A program made the position numbers and the translations under genes. A stretch of 64,000 nt of DNA from Penium margaritaceum (lineage: Eukaryota; Streptophyta; Zygnematophyceae; Desmidiales; Peniaceae): NCBI GenBank assembly GCA_023375785.1, contig SZWC01001547.1, forward strand, positions 86,515 through 150,514. Reading direction: 5' to 3'. Below, one piece after another: positions 48,655 through 61,572 of this stretch; the first letter of the stretch is position 1; each line of letters opens with the position of its first letter. The notes beneath the pieces are model-generated. The model searched no databases and had not been told where the DNA came from. It worked only from the letters and a program-made list of their open reading frames with translations.

Positions 48655-49416
48655 ATATGCTCCTTGTCCATCGCTGACATTTGGACAGGCATAGTACGGA
48701 CTAGGCATGCACTACTCCCTTGGAGTAAGTCCTATAAGACTGGTCCACTTAGACAAGGAATGCAATGCTCCTTAGGAGCAAGTCCCCTAAGTCCAAATTG
48801 GATAGTATAGCCAGCAAACACTACCTAGGACAACTCTTGGTGGCTTAGACGTTCTGGAGTTTGTTTCTGGAGTGAGAGGTCAATGGGTCAAATCCCAGCC
48901 CAGTGACTTATCTTCTTTGTGACCAAAAGGGGGACAGGAAGGTTCTAAGAGACATCTTAGAACATTCCAAGGTCCTTCGTGGTGGCTGGCGCCACTTGGC
49001 GGTCACAGGGAGTACCATGTAGGCAAGGGGGTTGATGCAATCCAGATTGCCCCCAAAGTGGCTCATCCAAGGAGCCATTGTGCGCCTAGGCTAGAGGCTG
49101 GCTCTAAGGCAAAAAGAACTTGTAAGTTTCCTGTTATTGAGTACAGTTCTTACCTCTGAGACTCCTAACAGAGCAATCCACCAGAGGCAGACTCTAAAGA
49201 AGCACTGGTTGGTCTAAGCCCCAGGACTTTGCTCCTTGCGCGAAAGTAACGAGGTGCTCAGGACACAGTGTAAGGAAGTGATTCCTATGAACTGCTCAAT
49301 GTGGAAATTTGGCTCTGAGTGTGATATCATCTGTTGGTTGCAATACCAAGAGCGGTGGACGGGAACCATTGTGTCGGAACCCGTTTTTCTAGACCGTCGC
49401 CTCAGGAAGGTTGACA
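48655..49416 (+). repeat. B-IV 5' LTR
   Basis: A 762-bp B LTR from tgttgatgtgatatgc to gaaggttgaca. It carries the A-box-like tggcttagacg (48841-48851) and T-arm-like tgggtcaaatccca (48884-48897). Confidence 0.9.
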
Positions 49417-49805
49417 AAGGATTATGGACCCAAATTGACTAGTTATAAGGCACGCTTCTATGCACTCTCCAACCCTCTCTGTCTTGTAGCACGCATCAGG
49501 TCCATCAGCTCCATCTGCTCCACATGCTCCATCAGCTCCAATGGCGGTTACTGGAAATTAGCAAACAAGGGCCAAGGATAAGCTCTATCCTTTGAGGTAC
49601 GACCCTTATGCCCTAACCACGATAAGCTCTGTCCTTGGAGGCACGACCTTCGGTTTGCTAGTGTGCGTTCTTCTTTGTTTGCAGGTGATCAATGGCTAAG
49701 GGGTAAGCGACGGATCTGCACCTTCTAAACCGGTAGGAGACAACCGCTTACATCAGCCTACATCAGCCTCAACAAAGCAGAGAAACAAAGAAGCAGAGAA
49801 GCAGT
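49417..49805 (+). other. B-IV 5' leader
   Basis: 389 bp between LTR and gag. The first bases after the LTR (aaggattatggacccaa) do not contain TGGTATCAGAGC, unlike family A. The primer tRNA is not identified. Confidence 0.75.
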
Positions 49806-52800
49806 ATGACGATACCCGTGACGCTCACTCTTGAGAAAGTCAACGGTGGGATGTCAAAGTTCACAAGGTCTGGTTTTCCCTTGTGGAAATGGTAATTTTG
49901 AGATTATCATGAGGGTGCGTGGCTACGTGAAGATATTCCTTGGTAAAGATGTTGAACGTACAAAAACAGATCGTAGATATGAAGCGTGGAGTGTAAAAAT
50001 GACATTTCGCTTGCAATTGTTCTGACATCAGTGATGAGTCACGGCATGTCCACCTCCAAGGTGGACATGCTGTGTACACCAATCAATGGCTCTTGCAAAT
50101 TGCCTCTTAATCCTTCAAAAGCTGATTTCAATGAGGGTGAGCGAGGGAGAGTCGATGCGGACTTCTTGTTGCAGTTTGAAGGACTGCTCTAGCAAGTGAC
50201 CAAAATGAACTCGGAAATTGACACCAACATGCAGGCCATGATCCTCCTCATGGCGCTACCTGAAAGGTGGGGTCCTCTGATCACCGTCCTTGGCGGTTGG
50301 AAGGAGGAAGAGTTGACGTATGAGGCAGTGTCCGAGTCCGTGCGCAACAAGGACATGCATCGCAATGGTAGTGAGGCTAACATTTCACCCTATGTTGCAT
50401 AATACGTTGGTCGTAGCAACAACTCCTCTTATATTTGGAGCAGTAGCGGAAGCGGTGGCGGTGGAGGAAAAGGCAATGGTGGCGGTGGAAAGAGTTCAAA
50501 GCGTCCGGGGAAGTGTCATAACTATGGAAAGCATGGGCATTGGGCACGAGAGTATAGGGTTCCCAAGAATGAAGACGAAGATCATTGTGGTAGATATGAG
50601 GGCAAAGGAAAGGGCAAGAAGGAGTTGACAAACATGATGGTTGAGAGCGTGCCGGTAACCAAGGGAGCAGCAACACTCAAGCGTGGACCCTACGGGCTCG
50701 ACTCTGGCACAATCTAGTACTCTTTAAGGGAGAAGGATGGGTTCATCTCCATTGAGGACACTGAACGTTGCTTTAGGTAGCCTTGTCCATGTGCAAGGCA
50801 AGGGAGATAAGTTGATCAGCATCAACGAGAACGGTGCTGAAAAATACTTGAAGCTAGAGAACGTCGTTTACATGTCGTCTTTTGTGACAAACCTCTTGTC
50901 AGTGTCCAAAATCACGGAGCACAACATGACTGTCATCTTCACAATGGAGGAGGCCGTGATTGTCAAGAATAATGACACAAAGATCTCCAATCCCAAGTGG
51001 AGTCTTATGGGACAAGTCCTAAGGGTTGCTAGGCTATACGTGTTGCAGACCAAACCCCTTGAGAGTACAAATGAGGGATATGCGGCGGTTGAAGAGCCCA
51101 AGTCTCCTAAGCCTGATGTTGCACCACAGGTCGTTATCATGGCGGCCAACGCCATTGACACAGATGCTGAGCTATGGCACAGGCGAATTGGCCATTAGAC
51201 ACGACAAGACAAACTTCGGGACCGCACCATGTGGATCCATACCGAGAGACTCTTGTGTCGTTGACAAAGCGTTTGCAAAATTTGGCAACGTGAACCCCCA
51301 CTTTATCTTACCAACAGTGAGATAAAGCTATGTAACAGCACGACGTAGTTCATGGGATGGAGGGATGCAACGCCAAGGATGAGGGAAAATTCAAAAAGCT
51401 GTGTGAGCCATGCCTCCCAGACAAGGCAAAGAGAAAGCCCTTTGAGCATAATGGGCAACATGTAGCAGCAATCATGGACCTGATTCACTATCATGTGTGC
51501 CTACCATTTGGCACTCGAACGCGCACGTGGTGGGGTCAAATTGATTACTCCAGAAAAAGTTCAAGTAGGATGGTACCATCGACAAGTACAAGGCAAGAGT
51601 TGTGGTGAAGAGGTTTTCCCAACGTGCAGGCTCAGAGTACGAGGAGACCTTCACGCGTGTCTTCACCTTTGCCTCCATTAGATCCATGTTGGGCATCGCT
51701 GCTGTAAAAGATCTCAAGGTGCACCAGATGGATGTCAACACAACTTTCCTCTATATTAAGCTAGATAAAGAAGTGCTCATGGAAGTACCCGAGGGAGTCA
51801 AAGCTCTAAAGGGCAAGGTTTGCAATCTGGTCAAAGCACTCTACGGGCTGAAACAGGCCCCAAGGATGTGGTACAAGGAGATGGACGGCGTCATGGCCAG
51901 GCACACCTTCATGCATTGGCCGAATGACCTTATGTCTATGTGGGAGCGGATGAGCAAGGCTTGATGCTGGTTGCACTGTACGTAGATGACCTGATTCTCT
52001 GCTCGTCATCTGTCGAGCTTTTGAACAAGCTCAAGACAGGTCTCAGCAATAGGTACAAGATGAAGGACATGGGTCTGCTGGAGTTCTACCTCGGGACAGA
52101 TGTGCACCGTAATCGAGCAGCATGGACCATCGAGCAGAACCAAACCAAGTACATCATGGAGGTCTTCAAGCGGTACAACATGGAGGACTGCAAGCCCATC
52201 ACCAGACCCATGATAAAAGAACATCAAGCTCTCCTCCTCCATGAGCCCCAGCACGGAATTAGAACAGCGTGAGATGGAGAATATTCCCTACCAATCTGCT
52301 GCTTGCAACCTCATGTATGCCATGGTAGGAATATGCCTAGACACTTGCTATGCTATGGGAAAAGTGAGCAGGTTTGTGGCCAATCCAGAGCCACAACACT
52401 GGCAAGCAGTCAAGCGCATCATGCGCTATCTACACAAGACCCAACACATGGGACTCCAGTTTAGAGGCGAAGAAGGATCTCACAGGCTGCGGCTAGTGTA
52501 CTACACAGACGCCGACTTGGGAGGAAGAATCAATGATAGAAAGTATACCTTGGGCTTTATGTGCCTCTTGAACGGTGGTGCAGTCACTTGGACAAGCAAA
52601 AAGAAAGATTGTGTCTCCCTCTCCAACGCTGAGGCAGAGTACATTGCTCTGTCAGAAGCATGCAAGAGACACAATGGCTATGCTATTTGCTTGCCAAGAT
52701 GAAAGTGCCACAAACGGAGGCAACATAGGTCCACATCCACAACAAGAGTGCCATGAAAATGACATGGGATGATGTCATATCTCGGTGGACCAAGCACATC

Positions 52801-52965
52801 GACATCAGGTACCACTACTCACATGACCTGGGCGCAAAGGAGATCGTGGACCTGGAACACGCAAAGACCAGGAAGATGTAGGTTTGATGACAAAGACGCT
52901 AGAGAGCAAATTGCACTCTACAGATACTCGAGGCATCGGTATGGTCAACACATCAGACAAAGACT
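49806..52965 (+). pseudogene. B-IV gag-pol remains
   Basis: Gag starts at the ATG at 49806 (MTIPVTLTLEKVNGG) and runs to about 50720, with ALPERWGPLITVLGG, a glycine-serine-rich stretch and knuckle-region text near 50500-50560. Protease region is at about 50720-51000, and pre-integrase/integrase remnants at about 51000-51520 (ELWHRRIGH, CEPC). Reverse transcriptase is at about 51590-52300 (FTFASIRSMLGIAAVKDLKV, KALYGLKQAPRMWYKEMDG, VALYVDDLILCSSS). RNase H is at about 52300-52965 (AEAEYIALSEACK). Much of integrase is absent. Fossil. Confidence 0.83.
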
Positions 52966-53030
52966 AAGGCCAAAATTGCTGGAGACAGGAGAGATCTCTT
53001 AGCTAATAGACAGTGGTGCAAGGAAGAGTT

Positions 53031-53365
53031 TGTTGACGTGATATGCTTCTTGTCCATGGCTGACATTTGGACAGGCATAGGACGGACTAGGCATGCAAAT
53101 CTCCCTTCGAGAAAGTCCCCTAACTCTGGTCCAGATAGACATACCATGCACTGCTCGATTGGAGCACGTCCCCTTGGTCTAAACTCGATAGTATAGCTAG
53201 CAAAAACTACCTAGGACAACTCCTTGTGGCTTAAACGTTCCACAGTTAGTCTTTGGAGCGAGAGGTCACTGGGCCAAATCCCAGCCCAGTGACTAGTTTT
53301 CTTTGTGACCAAAAGGGGGACAGCAAGGTTCTAAGAGACATCTTAGAACATTCAAAGGTCGTTCT
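53031..53365 (+). repeat. B-IV 3' LTR, left part
   Basis: B LTR start (tgttgacgtgatatgc) after the purine-rich tract, ending where A-13 begins. It holds the clearest tRNA-like module: A-box-like tggcttaaacg at 53227-53237 and a perfect 9-bp inverted repeat gtcactggg/cccagtgac at 53265-53273 and 53285-53293. The remaining part of this LTR is not found in the window. Confidence 0.86.
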
Positions 53366-54102
53366 TATTGGAACAGGAGGAGAGAGGGAGCTTTGGAGCA
53401 GCAAACATGTCAGACTGGTAGGGCATCACTTGTGCTGAAGAAAGGTTGTTAAATCACTCAAAATGATGGAGAACATATAGAGCTAGAGCTTGGGCAAGTC
53501 AGCCCTCTCACAAGCCACACCACTTAGCCGTGGAGGCTAAGGCTCACACACTAGAGTCCATAATCTCCTACAACAGAGGAAATTAGCCTAGCAATCAGGC
53601 TGACCACTAACACACGACCTACAGAGCTAGAAAATGATCTAATGGCACACTCCTAGTGGTCCCATAACCCACAATCCCATGGAGAATCGCCATGTGTCCA
53701 TGGCCAGCGCACAAGGATATCACCTGACCTAAAAAGTAAGGAGAGGCACGTTTTCATAGTCAGTATACTCCGAGAAGGCAACCCAAGAATCTAGGACTTT
53801 CTTGAATATTTCTCCCATCAGGTCTTGACCCTGGACCTCTTGCGTTTTTCTCTTCCCAGGCTAAGGCATGGAGCCATCGCCCATGGTCACCGAGATATCA
53901 GCGGTCGATGACCCCAACAACTTTGAAAATTCATGTCTCCCAATCCGACTATTCGATCGGCCTCAAACGTAGATTGTAGACATTTTGCCACCTGATCTTT
54001 CTACGAATGAAGTTAGATTGATAATCATAGTATGCATTTAGTAGTTTCCTGGAACTTGCTTGTTTCTACTTGAAACTGAGCCGGATGGCTCCTTTTGCAA
54101 CT
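53366..54102 (-). repeat. A-13 3' LTR
   Basis: 737 bp, reversed, from tattggaacagg to ccttttgcaact. It is followed by the reversed purine tract (atctcccacttt). Confidence 0.88.
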
Positions 54103-57100
54103 ATCTCCCACTTTGCTGCAATCAGAGTGGGCTGAGTCCACATGCCTTCATGCACAACTGCTGCTTCTCATGAGTCACCGACTTGGTGAAGAAATCGGTG
54201 ACCTCCTTGCAGGTTTGAGTAAACCTTAGCTTGATAGCACCCTCCTGCACCATGAGCCTGATGAAGTGATACGCGATGTCAATGTGCTTGGTACGAGCAT
54301 GGTGCTTAAGATTATTGGCGAGTGTGATTACGCTCTGGTTGTTGATGCGCAGAGGAACTGCAACTTTTGTAGTCCCACTCATCTATTCCATGAGACGATG
54401 AAGCCTAACTTCTTCCTTGGCTCCAAACCTGAGAAAGACGTACTTAGCTTCCATGCTTGAGGTGGCCACGACCACCTGCCGCTTGTTGCATCAGCTCATG
54501 TCCCCATCATTCATGAGGAACACATGTCCAGAGATGGACTTGGAGTCCTCAGGATTTGAAGCCCAATTTGTGTCTGTGTAGCCGATGATGCTATTGTCGT
54601 TGTCGTTGTAGGTGATGCTGATGTTGATGGTTCCAACAAGGTAGCGGAAGATTCGTTTCACTACCGTCGGTTGCTCATGTCCGGGACTAGCCATGTGCTG
54701 GCTCACAGTGCTCACAGCCTGTGTGAGGTCTGGCTTGGTTACCACCATAAGGTAGATGAGACTGTCGACGGCGCTTTGGTACTTCTGCCCCCCAGCTCCA
54801 TCTGCTTCTCCACTGAAGCTCACGAGGTACTGCTACGTCTTCAGCGGCGTGCCGATGGGTTTGGCCTCTACCATGCCAAACTGCTACAAAACATCCTTGA
54901 TATAGCAACTCTGCTACAGTGAGACAGAGCGTGATTTGCGGTCACGCGTGATCTGGATACGAAGGAAGTATGATTCCTCCCCAAGATTGGACATTTGGAT
55001 GAACTCCTATATGGCCTCTTTGAACTCGTGCAGTGCAGACATGCTTTTGGAAATGAGGAGTATGTCATCCACATAGACGATGATGATGAGCACCTCATGA
55101 CCATGTTGACAATGATACACGCTATAGTCACACCCACTGTGCTCAAACAAAATGCACTACAGTGCCGCATCTAATTTCTGGTTCCAAGCACACGACGCTT
55201 GCTTGAGGCTGTACAGCGACTTCTACAGCTTGCAACCCAGGTGCTCTTGGCCATCCATGACAAATCCCTTCGGCTGCTTCATGTAGATTTCCTCCTCCAA
55301 GTCACTGTTCAAGAATGTCGTCTTGTCATCCATGTGGTGAATCTTGAAGTCCTCAACTGCTGCATAAGAAAGGAGCGTGCGCATAGAGCCAAACTTTACA
55401 ACAGGAGCAAGGGTTTTCGTGTCGTCAATACCTCTGTGCTACGAGTAGCCCTTGGTGATCGGCCTGGTCTTGTACTTTTTGAGGTTGCCATATGCGCCCC
55501 TCTTCTTCTTGAATACGCATTTGGACTTGATTACCTTGCGTCCAGGTGGATGCTCAGTCAGCTCCCACGTACTATTGTCGAGCTGCGACAATATCTCCAA
55601 TAGCAGAGCTTGCGCCCAATCTACTGCATCAAGTGGAGCTATGGTCTCCTTGTACGACGTCGGTTCATCAGAGTTTGCTGCAACTACGATATTTATCTGG
55701 TCTGGTTTTTTAAGTATCCCAAAATGCCTGCGCTCATCAGGCTTGTAGCGCATCCTGAGAGGGTATCTTCCACCAGGTGCTAGAGCGTTAGCAGGTGGCT
55801 GGCGCAGTGCTGCTGGCACAACTGCCCTTGGTGATGGTGGTGCATCTTCTTCCTCTGCTTTTGCCGATGAGGCCGCTGTATCTACTGTATTAGACATGGG
55901 AGAATATAGTGGTTCTCCAACTGTCACAATAGAGGAAGGTTCAGGAGAGACGGGATCATGGAGAACGTCTTCTCCCACTACTTCATCAACTACTGGTTTT
56001 GCTACCTCTTTGCACATGATGTTAGTGCCGATGACGTTACTTTTGTTGAAAACGACATCCTTGGAGATGATGACGTGGCCCGTATCTCGCTCGTAGAGGT
56101 GATACGCCTTGCTTGCCACGTCATAGCCAGTCCTCAGCATGTGTGCACTCTTTGAGTACCATTTCAGTCGCTTCTCATTTGGCAGGTGCATGTGCGCCAA
56201 GCTGCCAAACGCGCGAAGATGACCCACGCTCGGCTTCTTGCCGAACCACGCCTCGTACGGCGTCATTAGCTCCAGAGTGTTGATTAGACTGTGGTTCGTG
56301 ATGTACACCATAGTGCTAATTGCTTCATTTCCAAAGTCGTAGGTCAGTCGGGCCACGTGGAACATGGAGGGTGCCGATTCAACAATGGTGCGGTTGACGC
56401 ATTTTTCTACGCCGTTCTGCTACGGTGAGTATAGCGCGGTGTGCTATGCCTTGAGGCGTGCTGTTGTGAGGTAGTCCTTGAACTCCTTACTCAGGTACTC
56501 TCCACTGCGGTCACTACACAGCACCTTGATTTTCTTGGCAGTCTAGTTTTCCACCATGGCCTTGAACTCCTTCAACATGTCAAAGTACTGGTCCTTGGAG
56601 GAAAGGAAGTACACAACAGTGTAACGACTGAAATTGTCAATGAGAGTGAGAAAATACCTAGATTTGCCAAAAATCGGGGTCTGCATGAGACCACACAAGT
56701 CTGTGTGGACCAGCTCCAGCACCTTCTTTGCGCGCTTGCCTGCTCCCGAGAACGCCTCGCGATGCTGCTTCCCCTCCAAACAGTCGATGCATAACTGTTG
56801 CTCAAAGTTAGAGATGGTGGGTAGGTCACGCACGATAGTGCGTGATCTGCTTCGTTTGAAGTTGCTGCACTGCCGCATGCCGATGTGGTCGTAGCGCTCA
56901 TGCCAGATTTCGCCCTCTCTGGCCTAGACCACTAGTGCAAAACTCTTCTCGCGCGGGATCTTGGTTGCTCTGAGCAGGTGGTACATGTCGCCTTCTTTCA
57001 CCAACCTGGCCAATTCGTCTCCAGATTCCTTGTTGAGGATGTAGTCATAGTCGTTGTCATAGACGACTCGCAGTCCTTTGTTGGTGAGAGAGGATAGTGA

Positions 57101-58356
57101 GAGAAGGTTGAACGCAACATCAGGTACATACAACATGCCAAGGAACACTCCTACTTCAATGCCACGCGGGGTGTCCAATCACATCTCCACAATCCCAATC
57201 CATTCAGCATACACCACCCGATCATCATCCAAAGCAATCCGACGGGAAGGGAATGGAGAGCAACCGCATAAACCACTCCTTGTGATGCGTCAGGCTCTTG
57301 GTACACCCGGAGTCCTTGTACCACGCCAAATCTGCGTTCTCCTTCTGCGACATGTCCGAATTTGCCATAAAGAGGCGGTCACGCACCTCCTTGGCCACGT
57401 TCATGTTGCCAAAATGGCGTACGCCGGTCTGGTTCTGCTGTTAGTACTGCTACGGGTGACGTTCTTCACTACTGCTATTGTTGCTGCGGAGATTGCCGCA
57501 TTTACCACTGTTGTTACTACTCTTTCTGGTCCCTCTTGAACTTGAAGCACTCTTTCTTGTAGTGCCCCTCTTTCTGGCAATAGGAGCACTTGCCGTTCTT
57601 CTTGCCCCTCTACTGCCCGGACTGTTGCTGATGGTAGTTGCGTGAGCCCATGGCCATGAAAGCTGCTTCAGTACTGCTACTACCACCATTGCACTTTGCT
57701 GCATTGCGACGCAGCTCTACCTGCACCACGTGTGTTCAAATGAAGTCCAGGTCGAGAGTTGGCTGGCACTCCAACGTCTCTCACATCGTGTCATAGGTCG
57801 TTGGGAGTCCCCTTAGCAAGAGGAGGACGAAGCGCGTGTCTTCCACCGGCCGCTTTCAGCTCCTTCGCCAGCTCCTTTGCCCTGTCCAAGTACGCCTCCA
57901 TCCCTTTGCCACCATACATTCTCAATGCCATCATCTTCTCTTCTAAAAGCATGAGGAATGTAGGATCCTTACTCTCATACTTGTCGCACAACGTGTCAGC
58001 TCCTCTTTTGCAGTAGCCTTGTCACTCACGTACTATAGATGCGGGTTGGAGATGGTGTTGACAAGCATCCTGTAGGCCTGTGTGTCCTTCTTCTTCCACT
58101 CCTCATATGCCGCTGTTGCAGTTGTGGATGAACTTGCATCTGCTGCACCTTTTTGTGGCGTCTTCTGCACAATCACCTCTGCTACGGTGATGCCTTTTGC
58201 CTGTGGCGGCAAAGCACACTCGTCGCCGCTCACTACCTCCCACAAGCCCCTCTCCTCGAAAAGGAGGCGGTTAAGGATCTTCCAAAACGTGAAGTTGGTA
58301 CGTCCTTCCAGCCTCCCCAAGGGATGGGCTGCTGGTACCACGCCTGGTGCTGCCAT
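54103..58356 (-). pseudogene. A-13 gag-pol remains
   Basis: Minus strand, from the gag start at 58356 (MAAPGVVPAAHPLGRLEG) leftward. Gag runs to about 57420 with a knuckle region near 57540-57590. Protease and pre-integrase are at about 56900-57400 (GIEVGVFLGMLYVPDVAFNL). The integrase core is at about 56440-56900 (LVHTDLCGLMQTPIF). A long open stretch at 55439-56365 covers the integrase C-terminal part (SLAHMHLPNEKRLKWYSKS) and the beginning of RT. RT is at about 54830-55600 and RNase H at about 54122-54830 (NQSVITLANNLKHHARTKH). Domain coverage is complete. Fossil with about ten or more breaks. Confidence 0.85.
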
Positions 58357-58988
58357 TTTTAACTTTGGTGATGCTCAGTACTGCCCTTGAGTGGCGACGC
58401 TACCCCTGCTTCTGTTGCTGCTTTTGCCAGAAATCTGTCTGACAGAAACTGGACTACAGAGGCCAGCAAACTTGGAATTTGGAAAAACTCAGCCCACTAG
58501 TAGAGAATTCAGCTCAAATCCTTTCAGATGGACCCATAGAACAGTGTCATCAATAGGGCATCTTCAGAGATATGCCATTTTGAAAAGACGGTATGCAGCT
58601 GCTCCTACTCCAGCTCACACCAGCCAGCTTGTAAACGGCGTTTCTCCCAAACATACTGATGGAATGTAAACATTTTTGCACCAATAGAAAGTTTAGGAAA
58701 ACAATTCAAATCGTATGTGCTATGTTTTAAATTTGACAAAGAAACAAGAGAGTTATGGTCATCACAAGGCGACAGTCTTTCTCAGATAAAAGAGTGTAGC
58801 TCTCGCAGACCTCGTCTTGAGCATAACTCTCGATCTCACTGTTGGATCTTCCTGATCTTGGGCTTGTTAGAAAGCTTGTCTGTTGAACTTGAAGATTCAG
58901 TGGTCCATTTGTACATTTGGTGAAGGTTTCACCCCAACCCGTCACTCTCAAAGTGACGGCCAGTGCTGGCTGAAAGTGGCAAAACTTG

Positions 58989-59000
58989 GCTCCGATACCA
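58989..59000 (-). other. A-13 primer-binding site
   Basis: Plus-strand gctccgatacca, the reverse of the initiator-Met site with one difference. It lies two bases from the 5' LTR. Confidence 0.82.
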
Positions 59001-59002
59001 AG

Positions 59003-59739
59003 TATTGAAATTGGAGGAGAGAGGGAACTTTGGAGCAGCAAACATGTAGGACTGGAAGGGCATCACTTGTGCTGAAGAATGGTTGTTGAATCACTCAAAA
59101 TGATGGAGTACATAAAAAGCTAAAGTTTGGGTAAGTCAGCCCTCTCACAAGCTACACCACTTTGCCTTGGAGGCTAAGGCTCACACACTAGAGTCCATAA
59201 TCTCACACAAGAGAGGAAATCAGCCTAGTAGTCAAGCTGACCACTCACACACAACCTAGAGAGCTAGAAAATAATATCATGGCACATTCCTAGTGGTCAC
59301 ATAACCCACAATCACATGGAGAATCGCCATGTGTCCATGGCTAGCACACAAGGATGTCACCTCACCTAAAAAGTAAGGAGAGGTACCTTTTTCCTAGTCA
59401 GCACACTCTGACAAGGCAACCCAAGAATCTAGGACCTTTTTGGATGTTTCTCCCATTAGGTCTAGACCCTGGACCTCTTGCTTTTTTCTTTTCTCACGCT
59501 TAGGCATGGAGCAATCACCCATGGTCACCCAAATCCGCTGGTCGATGACCCTGAAAATTTCAATAATTCATATGTCCCAGTTTGACTGCTAGATCGGCTT
59601 GAACCTTGGACCATGGACATTTTGCCACCTGATCTTTGCAATAATGAAGTTAAGTTGAGGATCGCAGCAGGCATCTGGCAGTTTCATGGAACTTGCTCCT
59701 ATGGACCTGAAACTGAGCCGTTTGGCTCCGTTTCCATCA
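59003..59739 (-). repeat. Family A LTR shared by A-13 and A-14
   Basis: 737 bp, reversed. On its left is a primer site and leader (it is A-13's 5' LTR). On its right is the end of pol (it is A-14's 3' LTR). Confidence 0.87.
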
Positions 59740-61572
59740 ATCTCTCACATGCGTTCATGCCCTACTACTGCTTCTCTCGAGTCATTGGCTTGGTGTAGAA
59801 ATCAGAGACCTCCTTGTTTGTTGGAGTAAACTCCAGCTTGATAGCACCCGCCTACATCATGTGCCTGATGAAGACATATGCAATGTCAATGTGCTTGGTG
59901 CGTGCATGGTGCTCAGGATTCTTGGTGAGTATGATTGTGCTCTGGTTGTTGATGCACACAAGGACAGGAACTACCGCACTCCCACTCATCTCCGCAATGA
60001 GACGCTAAAGCCAAACTGCTGCCTTCACTCCAAAGCTGAGAAAGACGTACTCAGCTTTTGTGCTTGAGGTAGCCACGACCACATGCCGCTTACAACACCA
60101 ACTGATGGTCCCACCATTCATGAGGAACACATGTCGAGAGATGATGTTGTTGTCGTTACCGTTGTAGGTGATGCCAATGTTGATGGTTCTAGCATGGTAG
60201 CAGAAGATCCGCTTCACTGCCTTCTGGTGCTCAAGTCCGGGGTTTGCCATGTACTGGCTCACAATGCTAACAACCTGTGCGAGGTCCGACCTGGTTGCCA
60301 CCATGAGGTACATGAGACTGTCGACGGCGCTTTGGTACTTCTGCCGCTCAGCTGCATTCGCTTTTCCATTGAAGCTCACAAGATAGTGCCGCGTCTCTAG
60401 CGGCGTGCCGATGGATTTAGCCTTAGTCATGCCGAACTGTTGCACGACATCTTTGATGTAGCGGCTCTGCAGTAGCAAGAGAGCGCGTGATTTGCAGTCA
60501 TGCGTGATCTGGATACCAAGGAAGTATGGAGCCTCTCTGAGATCAGACATCTGGAAGCGTTCTCGCATGGCCTCCTTGAACTTCTGCAATACAAACATGC
60601 TGTTGGAAAGGAGGAGCATGTCATCCACATAGACAATGATCATGAGTAACTCATACCCATGCTACTAGTAATAAAGACTATAGTCATAGTTGCTGCGCTC
60701 CAATCCCATGCAATGCAGTACCATATCCTATATCTCGTTCCAAGCATGTGACACTTGCTTAAGGTCGTACAACGACTTTAGCAGCTTGGAAACCAGGTGC
60801 TCGTGGCCATGAATGACGAATCCCTATGGCTACTCCATGTAGATTTCCTCCTCTAAGTCACCATTCAAGAATGCTGTCTTGACATCCATGTGGTGAATTT
60901 TGAAGTCCTTAGCTGCTACATAAGCGAGGATCGTGTGCACAGTGACAAACTTTGCAACAGGAGCAAAGGTTTCAGTGTAGTCGATGCCTTCTTGCTGCGA
61001 GTAGTCCTTGGCAACGATCCTTGCCTTGTACTTTTCGAGGTTGCCATCTACGCCCCTCTTCTTCTTCAACACCCACTTGCACTGAAATACCTTGCGTCCA
61101 GGTGGACGCTCAGTCAGTTCCTACATAACGTTGTCAAGTTGCGACTGTATCTCTTGTACGACTTGTGCCAAATCTGCTGCATCTGGTGCAGCCATGACCT
61201 CCTTGTACAACGTCGGCTCATCATAGTCTGCTGCAACTGCAACGTTCATCTGGTCTGGTTTTTGGAGCATCCATAAATGCATGCGCTCACAAGGCTTGTA
61301 GTGTACCCTGAGAGGATACTTGCGACCTAGTGCCAGGGCGTTAGCGGGCAGCTGGCGTGGTGTTGCAGGTACAACTGCTCCTCTTGATGGTGGTACATCT
61401 TCTTCCTCTAGTTTTGCCGATGAGGCTGTTGTATCTGCTGCATCCGACATGGGAGAGTAGAGTGGTTCTCCCACTGTCACAATAGAGGAAGGTTAAGGAG
61501 AGACCGGGTCAAGGAGAATGTCTGCCGCCACTGCTTTATCAGCTTTTGTTCTACTGCCTCTTCGCACATGAT
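59740..61572 (-). mobile_element. A-14: 3' half of a family A element
   Basis: Minus-strand A pol from the end of RNase H (about 59760) through RT (about 60005-61070; VYVDDMLLLSNSMFVLQKF, FAPVAKFVTVHTILAYVAAK) to the integrase C-terminal part (61121-61480, KYPLRVHYKPCERMHLWML). It stops at a reversed B LTR. The stretch 60005-60643 is openly readable. It has several breaks, and the 5' half is not seen in the window. Confidence 0.84.

Larger units (their letters stand above)
48655..53365 (+). mobile_element. B-IV: broken family B element inside A-12
   Basis: A plus-strand copy with 5' LTR 48655-49416, leader 49417-49805, gag-pol 49806-about 52965, and the first 335 bp of the 3' LTR (53031-53365), which is cut by A-13. 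It lies in A-12's integrase region. Comparing the shared part of the two LTRs by eye gives on the order of 10-15% difference, so it is older than A-7 and A-10. It has about ten or more breaks. It gives the clearest uninterrupted view of the family B leader and gag start. Confidence 0.85.
53366..59739 (-). mobile_element. A-13: structurally complete but broken family A element
   Basis: A minus-strand copy of 6374 bp: 3' LTR 53366-54102, gag-pol about 54103-58356, leader 58357-58988, primer site 58989-59000, 5' LTR 59003-59739. Both LTRs open with the variant tattgg/tattga, supporting their pairing. They differ at about 12% over the first 300 bp by eye, so it is older than A-10. It lies in B-IV's 3' LTR on the left and shares its 5' LTR with A-14 on the right. 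It has about ten or more breaks. Confidence 0.84.

Noticed and set aside
48884-48897. A real tRNA gene in the family B LTR
   Set aside because: Only A-box-like and T-arm-like parts are present. There is no matching acceptor stem, anticodon arm or full tRNA length, and the block recurs in every B LTR.
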